From Candidatus Stahliibacteriota bacterium (GTDB lineage: Bacteria; Hydrothermota; Tepidihabitantia; SM23-42): 37,067 nucleotides of DNA. The translations under genes and the position numbers were made by a program. Below, piece after piece: positions 23,989 to 31,128 of this stretch. The first letter of the stretch is position 1; every line of letters starts with the position of its first letter. The notes beneath the pieces are model-generated. The model ran no database searches. It was not told where the DNA came from and was given only the letters and a program-made list of their open reading frames with translations. Where the stretch lies: assembly GCA_030602565.1 (NCBI GenBank), contig JAUVZL010000026.1, forward strand, positions 1 through 37,067, given 5' to 3'.

Positions 23989-24090
23989 TTACGGATGCAG
24001 ACGGAATTTTTATCAAATTTAATCCGTTTGCATCTTAATTTGCCGATAGGCAAATCTGTCTGCGTCTATTTTTCCGAAGGAAAAAGGAGG
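23971..24090 (+). repeat. Family B repeat copy 5 (no gene)
   Basis: Begins inside the crotonase coding end with TTAGATTCAAACGGAT, then ACGGATGCAGACGGAATTTTT, AAATTTAATCCGTTTGCATC, internal hairpin TTTGCC-GATA-GGCAAA (24040-24055), TCTGTCTGCGTCT and terminal hairpin TTTTTCC-GAA-GGAAAAA (24069-24085). GGAGG follows immediately for the gene at 24097. Confidence 0.87.
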
Positions 24091-24096
24091 TTTTAG

Positions 24097-25434
24097 ATGA
24101 CATTGGATGATAGGCTGCAAAATGTGGCGATTGTCGGTGCGGCGGGAAAGATGGGTAGTGGTATCGGTGTTATGATCGCCCAGGAGATGGCCAAGCTGAA
24201 GTTAAAAGCGGAGAATAAAAACAAGGTGTACCGAACTAATCTTATTGATATCAGTGAGACGGCGCTCGATGGTTTACGTGGCTATATGATAACACAGCTG
24301 ACCAAAGTAGCGGAGAAATCCACTGTTCACTTGAGGAAATTATACGAGGAACGCCAGGATCTCATTGAGAATGCTGATATCATAAGGACCTTTGTTGACA
24401 ATGCTTCATCAGTGCTCAATTTTACGACTGATCTCAATGCGGTTAAAGACGCCCACTTGGTTTTTGAAGCGATTGTTGAAAATGACAAGGTAAAAACAAA
24501 AATCTACCGAAAAATGAAGAAATTATGTTCTCCAGATACCATGTTCTTAACGAATACATCGAGCATTCCGATTTCATATCTTGATGAACAAGCAGGTCTT
24601 GATGGTCGTCTGATCGGCTACCACTTCTACAACCCACCAGTTGTGCAGCGTTTAGTCGAGGTCATCGCGGCGGATAACACTGTCGAAGAGCTGAGAAAAA
24701 TCGGTGATGAGTTGGGAAAACGGCTGCGCAAGAAATTAGTTTCCTCGTGTGACATATCAGGTTTTATCGGCAATGGTCATTTCATACGCGACGGTTTGTA
24801 TGCACTGAGTGAAGTAGAACGTCTTAAAAGCACTTTTCGCTATCCTGGTGCGATCTATGTTGTCAATAGAATTACCCAGGATTTTCTCTTGAGACCCATG
24901 GGTATTTTTCAACTCATTGATTATGTTGGGGTTGATGTATTCCAGTGTATTTTGAGAGTCATGCGGACTCATCTTGACGACACAAGTCTCAGGAGCAGAT
25001 TTGTCGACAAGCTGGTTAAGCAGCATGTGCTGGGTGGACAATATGCTGATGGTTCCCAAAAAGACGGTTTTCTCAAATATGAAAGGAATCGCCCTGCGGG
25101 TATCTATAATTGCAGCAAGAAAGACTATTTCATGCTTAATGATAAGTGGAAGAAGAAGGTGGATGCCAAGATTGGATCACTCCCTGACGGTTTTGCTCCA
25201 TGGAAAGCACTCCTGATAAACCCCAAGAAAGAAGATGCTCTACAAAGTCATTTTGATAAGCTAAAGAAGATGGATACACTTGGTTCAAGGCTCGCGGTCG
25301 ATTTTCTTAAGAAGACAAAGGCGATAGGTGAACAGTTGGTCAATGACGGCGTTGCGGCTTCAACTAAAAATGTTAATGCGGTTCTAACGAATGGATTTTA
25401 TTGGTTATACGGGCCGATAAATAATTACGTATAA
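24097..25434 (+). CDS. 3-Hydroxyacyl-CoA dehydrogenase, long form
   Basis: NAD-dependent oxidation of 3-hydroxyacyl-CoA. N-terminal Rossmann fold with GAAGKMGSG at residues 14-22 (GxxGxMGxG), HLVFEAIVEN with the catalytic Glu, TNTSSIPIS, and GYHFYNPPVVQRLVEV with the catalytic His, followed by the helical domain starting at SGFIGNG. It has 445 residues against about 285 for the usual single-domain enzyme; the extra length is in the N-terminal insert (residues 25-100) and a C-terminal second helical region rich in Lys. It follows a crotonase and precedes a thiolase. Strong Shine-Dalgarno GGAGG. Confidence 0.88.
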   Translation: MTLDDRLQNVAIVGAAGKMGSGIGVMIAQEMAKLKLKAENKNKVYRTNLIDISETALDGLRGYMITQLTKVAEKSTVHLRKLYEERQDLIENADIIRTFVDNASSVLNFTTDLNAVKDAHLVFEAIVENDKVKTKIYRKMKKLCSPDTMFLTNTSSIPISYLDEQAGLDGRLIGYHFYNPPVVQRLVEVIAADNTVEELRKIGDELGKRLRKKLVSSCDISGFIGNGHFIRDGLYALSEVERLKSTFRYPGAIYVVNRITQDFLLRPMGIFQLIDYVGVDVFQCILRVMRTHLDDTSLRSRFVDKLVKQHVLGGQYADGSQKDGFLKYERNRPAGIYNCSKKDYFMLNDKWKKKVDAKIGSLPDGFAPWKALLINPKKEDALQSHFDKLKKMDTLGSRLAVDFLKKTKAIGEQLVNDGVAASTKNVNAVLTNGFYWLYGPINNYV

Positions 25435-25475
25435 GTAAATGCAGGATCGCTACGCTCGCAGGATCATTTCACTTG

Positions 25476-25536
25476 CCCCGTTAAATACATGCATAGGGAT
25501 AAAATTATTTGTTCGCTAAAATGTTATTTAACGGGG
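25476..25536. repeat. Family C element 3 (61 bp)
   Basis: Ends CCCCGTTAAATA and TATTTAACGGGG are perfect inverted repeats of 12 bp with an AT-rich interior. Confidence 0.72.
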
Positions 25537-25548
25537 TAAACAGGAGAT

Positions 25549-25788
25549 GCAGTATCGTCCCGACATTGGTCGGGACTCGTTAAAGAAAGAAAAGGGCGAG
25601 CCCCGTTAAATAATAAAAAGAGACTTGCGATGTCTACAGAAAACAAGTTTAGCAAAGAGATTAATGTGGTAAAAACCACAAATATCTTGTATTTTACAGG
25701 GCGAGCCGAAGGCGATACTGCGAGTTCCGTTAGGAACGATACTGCGAATCCGCCATGTTGCGTGGCGGATGATACTGCAATTACTGCG
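25549..25788. repeat. Hairpins with different stems joined by GATACTGCGA units
   Basis: GATACTGCGA occurs at 25714 and 25738 and as GATACTGCAA at 25771; its inverse GCAGTATC is at 25549. Between or beside these units lie hairpins of unrelated sequence: GCC-GAA-GGC (25705), GTTCC-GTTA-GGAAC (25724-25737), ATCCGCCA...TGGCGGAT (25748-25770) and GTCCCGAC-ATTG-GTCGGGAC (25557-25576). The family C element at 25601 lies within this array. Confidence 0.75.
25601..25702 (+). repeat. Family C element 4 (102 bp) with transposase-like start frame
   Basis: Ends GCCCCGTTAAATA and TATTTTACAGGGC match as inverted repeats at 11 of 13 positions; CGAG occurs on both outer sides. An ATG at 25630 opens MSTENKFSKEINVVKTTNIL, which then runs through the right end into the hairpin chain. 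Same size and layout as the element at 12696. Probably an internally deleted insertion sequence. Confidence 0.5.
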
Positions 25789-25811
25789 TTGTTTTTAAAA
25801 GGAGAGTTCTT

Positions 25812-27056
25812 ATGTCATTTTTCAGGAAAAAAATCTACGCCTGCGCGGGTTTTAACACGATATCATTGGGTAGTGGTAGAAAGGAGTTCCACCCCAAGAA
25901 ACCGCGTCCAGGTATTGAATATTATATTAAAGAGGCAGGTCTTGGATCAATCAATCAAATACAGAATCCTGAAGCAATAGATGAGGGTGTTCTTGGAAAC
26001 TTTGTTGCTGAAAGGTTTTGCAAACAGGGAAACCTTGGCGGGTTTTTCCCAATGGTTCATCCAACCTTCCAATACAAGCCCTGCATTCGTGTTGAAGGTG
26101 CCTGTGATTCAGGTGGTCTGGCGATAGTTGTTTCAATCAAGACGATTCTGGCTGACCTCGCAGATGTCGTTCTCTGCATTGGCGTTGAAATCCAGAATTC
26201 AGTTAAGGCAATCTATGGTGCTGACTATCTTGCTGCTGCTGGTTGGTTCTCTGGAGAAAGAAAAAAGGGTCATGCGTATTTCTTTCCTGATCAGTTCTCA
26301 CAACGTGCTGGTGCTTGCTTTGAAAAATTCGGCAAGGGAAAAGTCCGGGCCGGTATGGCTCAATGGTATGTCAATGCGATTGAAAATGCAAGGAAATACC
26401 CCCCTGCGCAGGAATTTCACAATAAGAACCCTGAGCTCTTTGCTACGGGCATGACGCCTCCTAACCCCAAGGTATTTTGTGAAAACATCAATGTTTTTGA
26501 CTGCTCAAAGGTTTCTGATGGTAGTGCCGCGCTGATTTTTGCTTCGGAAGAAGGTTTGAAAAAAATTGGCGTTGACCAGAAAGATGCCACTGAAGTTATA
26601 GCTTACGCGCAAGTTCAAGATAACTTAACAACCCCACCACCTGACTTAACCAAATTATCGACGTGCGCAATAGCAGCTAAACGTGCTTACGAACGTGCCG
26701 GTATCAAACCAGGTGATTTGAGCGTGCTTGAGGTCCATGATTGCTTTACCATTGCAGGTCTTTTGGCAATAGAAGCTGCAGGGTTTGCCGACTACGGTGA
26801 AGGTGCGGATTTTGTAAAGGATGGCAGAACTAAGTTGACCGGTACAATACCAACGAATACAACTGGTGGTCTTATTGGTTATGGTCATCCTACTGGTGCG
26901 ACCGGTGTTCGAGAGGCGGTTGATGTGGTCAACCAGCTAGTCGGCAAAGCAGATGACTGTCAGGTTAAGATTGGTGCGGATCGGCCTTATGGTATGATGT
27001 CCAGTATGGGTGGTAATGACATAACCGTGGTGGCGATGATATTTAGGCAAACATAA
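25812..27056 (+). CDS. SCPx-type thiolase (acetyl-CoA acetyltransferase-like), second copy
   Basis: A 414-residue thiolase. VEGACDSGGLAI contains the nucleophile Cys98, EVHDCFTIAG carries the HDCF signature, and NTTGGLIGYGHPTGATG the C-terminal His. It follows crotonase and 3-hydroxyacyl-CoA dehydrogenase and so completes a short-chain beta-oxidation or ketogenic set. It differs from the thiolase at 10778 in length and active-site flanks (ACDSGG against ACCSSG). Start at 25812 with AAAGGAGAG; longer frames upstream belong to repeat sequence. Confidence 0.9.
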   Translation: MSFFRKKIYACAGFNTISLGSGRKEFHPKKPRPGIEYYIKEAGLGSINQIQNPEAIDEGVLGNFVAERFCKQGNLGGFFPMVHPTFQYKPCIRVEGACDSGGLAIVVSIKTILADLADVVLCIGVEIQNSVKAIYGADYLAAAGWFSGERKKGHAYFFPDQFSQRAGACFEKFGKGKVRAGMAQWYVNAIENARKYPPAQEFHNKNPELFATGMTPPNPKVFCENINVFDCSKVSDGSAALIFASEEGLKKIGVDQKDATEVIAYAQVQDNLTTPPPDLTKLSTCAIAAKRAYERAGIKPGDLSVLEVHDCFTIAGLLAIEAAGFADYGEGADFVKDGRTKLTGTIPTNTTGGLIGYGHPTGATGVREAVDVVNQLVGKADDCQVKIGADRPYGMMSSMGGNDITVVAMIFRQT

Positions 27057-27078
27057 AAAGTAGCCTGTTGTCCCCTTT

Positions 27079-27786
27079 ATGATTATCGGCAGCAAACTAT
27101 ACTACTTTGACTCCCTGGAGTCTACGAACGAGTATGCAAAAACGCTCATAAAGGACGCTCCCGAAGGCGCAGTGATCCTTGTTGATGAACAGACTGGAGG
27201 CCGCGGAAGATTTGGTAGGCAATGGTACTCACCTAAAGGTGGCATTTGGATGTCGGTCATCCTGCATCCTCCTGATCCTTCATTGATTGCCATCATTGCC
27301 GGTATTGCAGTATGCAAGGCTTTGCATATGAATGGGGTCCTTCCAGGTATTAAATGGCCTAATGATATTGTGCTCAATGGCAAGAAAATCGGTGGCATCC
27401 TTACTGAAATTATTGATAAAATAGTTATTCTTGGTATCGGGGTCAATCTGAACATACGTGAGTTTCCAGATGAGCTTGAAGCTACTGCGAGTTCTGTATT
27501 TCTTGAGACGAAGAAACATCTCGAAAAAAAAATGGTCTTTGATACATTGTGTAAACAATTGGATGATTGCTATATTATGTTGAAGCAAAACAAAGTAACT
27601 GATTTGTTAACCGAATGGCGCCACTATACAATCTTACTTGGTCAGCAAGTGGTTATTGAGATGCCTGACAAAGAGCTGTCCGGTAAAGTCCTTGATATCA
27701 GCAGGGATGGCGCTTTGATAGTTATGCGTTCAGACGGCAAGATTATGAGGGTGGTTGCTGGTGTGTGCCATCTGAGAAAGAAATGA
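27079..27786 (+). CDS. birA: Biotin-protein ligase, short form without DNA-binding domain
   Basis: Attaches biotin to the carrier lysines (Lys129 and Lys128 of the two carriers here). It has 235 residues: catalytic domain with GRGRFGRQWYSPKGG (residues 41-55, the ATP/biotinyl-AMP loop), KWPNDIVLNGKKIGGIL with the biotin-binding lysine region, GIGVNLN, and a C-terminal SH3-like part. No N-terminal helix-turn-helix, so it should not act as a repressor. Its position next to two carboxylases and the cobalamin gene suggests supply of cofactors for the pathway. Shine-Dalgarno poor. Confidence 0.93.
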   Translation: MIIGSKLYYFDSLESTNEYAKTLIKDAPEGAVILVDEQTGGRGRFGRQWYSPKGGIWMSVILHPPDPSLIAIIAGIAVCKALHMNGVLPGIKWPNDIVLNGKKIGGILTEIIDKIVILGIGVNLNIREFPDELEATASSVFLETKKHLEKKMVFDTLCKQLDDCYIMLKQNKVTDLLTEWRHYTILLGQQVVIEMPDKELSGKVLDISRDGALIVMRSDGKIMRVVAGVCHLRKK

Positions 27787-28292
27787 TCCAGATATATACT
27801 GGTAGCGGTAAAGGCAAAACAACTGCAGCTTTGGGCTTGGCGCTGAGGGCAGTTGGCCACGGTCTCAAGGTAATAATGATTCAATTCATGAAAGGGAAGA
27901 TTAACTACGGCGAACTTGAGGCGGCTAAACACCTGCCTGGCTTAGTTATCGAACAATACGGTCGCCCTGATTTTGTGAATCCAGAAAATCCGGCAGAGGA
28001 AGATATCCGTTTAGCGCGCCAGGCATTCATGCGTGCCAAGGAGGTTATCAGAAAAAAGAGATTTGATATCGTCATTCTCGACGAAATCAACGTGGCGGTT
28101 GCTTTTGGACTTATCAAGGTCCAGGAAGTCATTGAACTGATGAAAAAAACACCACGAAAAAAAGAACTTGTTCTTACTGGTCGTTATATGCCCGGAGAAT
28201 TTGTTGAATATGCCGATCTGATAAGTGAGATAAAGGAAGTGAAACATCACTTCCAGAATGGCGCGTCCGCGCGTAAAGGTATTGAATACTAA
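27783..28292 (+). CDS. cobO: Cob(I)yrinic acid a,c-diamide adenosyltransferase (corrinoid adenosyltransferase)
   Basis: Makes adenosylcobalamin, the cofactor of the methylmalonyl-CoA mutase at 3431. 169 residues. P-loop GSGKGKTT at residues 7-14, FDIVILDEINVA, ELVLTGRYMP and the C-terminal HFQNGASARKGIEY are characteristic of the CobO/BtuR family. The ATG at 27783 overlaps the birA stop by four bases (ATGA) and is preferred over an in-frame GTG at 27765. Confidence 0.93.
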   Translation: MIQIYTGSGKGKTTAALGLALRAVGHGLKVIMIQFMKGKINYGELEAAKHLPGLVIEQYGRPDFVNPENPAEEDIRLARQAFMRAKEVIRKKRFDIVILDEINVAVAFGLIKVQEVIELMKKTPRKKELVLTGRYMPGEFVEYADLISEIKEVKHHFQNGASARKGIEY

Positions 28293-28383
28293 CAAGAGGG
28301 CTTAAAATGGTTAAAAGAGGGGAGAAAGCCTTACTCAGTGTTGACATGCATCTGTATGTAGATAGAATGGGATAGGAGGTTTG

Positions 28384-28569
28384 ATGATTGTACCAACTGA
28401 AAAAATATATGAAAGATTTGAGAACAAATACAAAGCGATTAACGTGGCATCCTTGGAAGCAAGGAAACTGAAAGATGACCAGGTAAAGGGTCTTTTAGAA
28501 GGACACGTGAATCCCATCTTTGAAGCGATTAGGAAGTTGTTCGCAGGTAAGATTAGGTATCAAGATTGA
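28384..28569 (+). CDS. rpoZ: RNA polymerase omega subunit
   Basis: A 61-residue protein with the omega core RFENKYKAINVASLEARKL, where NKY and S-EAR are the conserved points. Omega stabilises the beta-prime subunit. The start is the ATG at 28384 after TAGGAGGTTTG; the TTG three bases earlier would lie too near the Shine-Dalgarno. It overlaps coaBC by three bases, an arrangement (rpoZ-coaBC) common in bacteria. Confidence 0.82.
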   Translation: MIVPTEKIYERFENKYKAINVASLEARKLKDDQVKGLLEGHVNPIFEAIRKLFAGKIRYQD

Positions 28570-29744
28570 ACGTTGCCTTAGGCATAACCGGTTCTATTGC
28601 CGCATATAAATCCTTAGCACTCATAAGGCTGCTGAGAAAGAATGGCGCTGAAGTAAAAGTTGTGCTCACCAAATCGGCACTTCATTTTGTCACTGCAATG
28701 AGCTGCCAGACCTTATCAGCAAATGAAGTCTATATTGATCAGTTCGTGCTAACCAAAGGAATCAAACACCTGACTTTGTCATCGTGGGCGGATGTGTTGG
28801 TCGTTGCTCCAGCTACGGCGAATATTATCGGCAAAGCAGCGTGCGGCATTGGTGATGATTTGCTTTCAACTACGTTGCTTTCTTTTCAAAAACCTATATT
28901 GTTCGTGCCGGCTATGGACAGCGGTATGTGGGTAAACAAGATTGTTCAGGAAAATGTGAGCAGGTTGTGCAAAGCCGGTTTCCATATTCTGGAACCAAGC
29001 TGCGGTGCGCTGGCTTCGGGGAAAATAGGCAAAGGTCGTTTACCGTCTATTGCAATTATCCATAAGAAAATCCTTGCGCTCTGCCAGGGGTATAAATTTC
29101 TCAACAATATGAGATTTCTCGTATCCGGTGGTCGTACTGAAGAGGACATTGACCCGGTTCGAGTGATAACGAATCGTTCGTCCGGTCGTATGGCAAGAGA
29201 ACTTCTCTATGCCATTACCTGTCGCGGCGGTATTGCAAAAGGTGTGATAGGCGAGGTGACGGTAGATTTCCCTGAGGATATGGATATCATATACACCAGA
29301 ACCTCTGATGAGATGCTGAAAGGACTGAAAGCGCATATGAATTGGTGCGATTGTCTGATAATGGCTGCGGCAGTTGGTGATTATCGTCCAAAGACAAAGA
29401 AGACGAAGAAAATCCATGGTTCAGAACTCAGTCTTAGGTTGGAAAAGAACCAGGATTTGCTTAAAAAACTGACCTCGATGAAATTGTCTCCGCTGGTTGT
29501 AGGTTTTTCGCTCGAAGACAGTCTGCACTTAGCCAGAGGTAAGACAAAGTTAATATCAAAGAAATGTGATATGATAATCTTGAACAGTTCGTCTGCAGTA
29601 GCCAGTGAAACCACCCATGCAAAAATGCTCAAGAACAATGGTGAGGTTGTTTCGTTTGGCAAAATTACGAAATGGCAGCTCGCCAATACCATTCTTGACG
29701 AGTGCATCAAAGCACTCAGCAAGCGCCGTAAAAAGCGCAAATAA
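28566..29744 (+). CDS. coaBC: Bifunctional phosphopantothenoylcysteine decarboxylase / phosphopantothenate-cysteine ligase
   Basis: Two steps of coenzyme A synthesis. 392 residues. CoaC part (1-180): flavin-binding GITGSIAAYKS, catalytic His in KHLTLSSWADVLVVAPATAN, PAMDSGMW. CoaB part (185-392): SGGRTEEDIDPVRVITNRSSGRM, CDCLIMAAAVGDYRP and a Lys-rich segment, ending in a basic tail. It starts at a TTG overlapping the rpoZ stop; the following sequence MNVALGITGS fits the family N-terminus, so no ATG start is missing. Confidence 0.93.
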   Translation: MNVALGITGSIAAYKSLALIRLLRKNGAEVKVVLTKSALHFVTAMSCQTLSANEVYIDQFVLTKGIKHLTLSSWADVLVVAPATANIIGKAACGIGDDLLSTTLLSFQKPILFVPAMDSGMWVNKIVQENVSRLCKAGFHILEPSCGALASGKIGKGRLPSIAIIHKKILALCQGYKFLNNMRFLVSGGRTEEDIDPVRVITNRSSGRMARELLYAITCRGGIAKGVIGEVTVDFPEDMDIIYTRTSDEMLKGLKAHMNWCDCLIMAAAVGDYRPKTKKTKKIHGSELSLRLEKNQDLLKKLTSMKLSPLVVGFSLEDSLHLARGKTKLISKKCDMIILNSSSAVASETTHAKMLKNNGEVVSFGKITKWQLANTILDECIKALSKRRKKRK

Positions 29745-29760
29745 AGATAAACCATAAGAC

Positions 29761-31128
29761 ATGGAAGAAAAGCGCGTACCACCACATTCGTTAGACGCTG
29801 AAGAGGCTGTGCTCGGTGCCATGTTGCTTGATGCCCAGGCATTGCCCAAGGTTATGGAGATTCTCAATGAAAGCAATTTCTACTCGCCGATCAATCAGAA
29901 AATTTACCGGGCGACTCTCACCCTTTTCGGTGAGAACGTCACGGCCGATTTGGTGACTGTTACAGACTGGCTCAAACAGAATAAAATGCTCGAGGATATA
30001 GGTGGCCCCGAGTATTTGTCGAATTTAGTTGCTAATGTGCTAACCACGGCTAATGTTGAACATCATGCCAGGGTAATTCTAGACAAGGCAATCAAGCGCA
30101 GTATTATACAGACGTCGATGGAAATGTTGAAAAAGAGTTTTGAGGACAGTCAGGCAGCTGCAGAACTTGTTGACTACGCGCAGAACTCTGTGTTTCAAAT
30201 TAAAGAAACTGGTTTGAGAAAAGAACCCGTTCATATCCGGAGTTATATTACTAGGATACTGGAAACTGCTGAGGCGATGCGCGGAGAGCGTATGATAACC
30301 GGCATTGAAACTGGTTATTACAAACTGGATGAACTGACTTCAGGTTTTCAAAAGGGTGATTTTGTCGTTATCGCCGGCAGACCCTCAATGGGAAAAACGG
30401 CATTTGTTCTTAATATTGCTGCTTATGCAGCGATTGAGAATAGCATTCCAGTTGGCATATTTTCTATGGAAATGTCAGGCGAAGCACTCGTCCAAAGACT
30501 TCTCTGCAGCGAGGCAAGGGTGAGTTTGAGGAACTTGAGGCGTGGTATGTTACGCAATGAAGATTGGGTCAATCTTGCCACGGGTGCGGGCAAGCTTGAC
30601 AAGGCACCGATTTATATCGATGATTCAGCGACCTTGTCAATCTATGAAGTGAAGGCAAAAGCACGGCGGTTAAAAGCAGAGAATGACATAGGGATTTTGG
30701 TAGTCGATTATCTGCAGCTCTTAGAGGGACCGCAAACATTCCGTTCAACATCGAGAACCCAGGAAATATCAGAAATCTCAAGGGCGCTAAAGGCATTGGC
30801 AAAAGAACTGAATATCCCCTTGCTTGTCGTATCCCAGTTATCGCGCATGCCCGAGCAGCGTAAGGATAGGCGACCATTATTGTCTGATTTGAGGGAGAGC
30901 GGAGCGATCGAACAGGATGCCGATGTCGTGCTTTTCATCTACCGCGAAGAGGTTTATAACAGAGAAACTGATAAGAAAGGTATTGCCGAACTGCTCTTGG
31001 CAAAACAACGTAATGGGCCAACTGGCATGTTGGAACTGGGGTTTCAGGGTGATTTCACATTGTTTGCCCCTCTAACGTCCCGTGAAGAAATGGCAATAGA
31101 AGAAGAGGTAGAGGATGAATCTTTTTAG
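29761..31128 (+). CDS. dnaB: Replicative DNA helicase
   Basis: Hexameric helicase that unwinds DNA at the replication fork. 455 residues. N-terminal domain begins PPHSLDAEEAVLGAMLLD; linker; RecA-like motor with Walker A GRPSMGKT at residues 206-213, EMSGEALVQRLL, Walker B ILVVDYLQLL, LSRMPEQR, and LSDLRESGAIEQDADVV with the arginine finger region. No intein. It overlaps the mlaE-like gene by 14 bases. No clear Shine-Dalgarno. Confidence 0.96.
   Translation: MEEKRVPPHSLDAEEAVLGAMLLDAQALPKVMEILNESNFYSPINQKIYRATLTLFGENVTADLVTVTDWLKQNKMLEDIGGPEYLSNLVANVLTTANVEHHARVILDKAIKRSIIQTSMEMLKKSFEDSQAAAELVDYAQNSVFQIKETGLRKEPVHIRSYITRILETAEAMRGERMITGIETGYYKLDELTSGFQKGDFVVIAGRPSMGKTAFVLNIAAYAAIENSIPVGIFSMEMSGEALVQRLLCSEARVSLRNLRRGMLRNEDWVNLATGAGKLDKAPIYIDDSATLSIYEVKAKARRLKAENDIGILVVDYLQLLEGPQTFRSTSRTQEISEISRALKALAKELNIPLLVVSQLSRMPEQRKDRRPLLSDLRESGAIEQDADVVLFIYREEVYNRETDKKGIAELLLAKQRNGPTGMLELGFQGDFTLFAPLTSREEMAIEEEVEDESF

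Larger units (their letters stand above)
25435..25811. other. 377-base intergenic stretch of stacked repeats and hairpins
   Basis: No gene supported. From left: a small hairpin region GATCGCTACGCTCGCAGGATC (25445), family C element 3 (25476-25536), a GCAGTATC-headed hairpin (25549-25576), family C element 4 (25601-25702) with a short frame starting at 25630, and a chain of hairpins joined by GATACTGCGA (25705-25788). An AAAGGAGAG Shine-Dalgarno at 25798 serves the thiolase gene. Confidence 0.75.

Noticed and set aside
25705-25788. CRISPR-like array based on GATACTGCGA
   Set aside because: The repeat is only 10 bases and the spacers are palindromes of different length, which does not fit a CRISPR.
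27057-27783. Cobalamin or biotin riboswitch upstream of birA-cobO
   Set aside because: The space before birA is only 22 bases, cobO overlaps birA, and no B12-box-like sequence was seen.
28306-28374. Twenty-two-codon frame between cobO and rpoZ
   Set aside because: Too short and without recognisable features; it may be translated but nothing supports it beyond an ATG and a stop.
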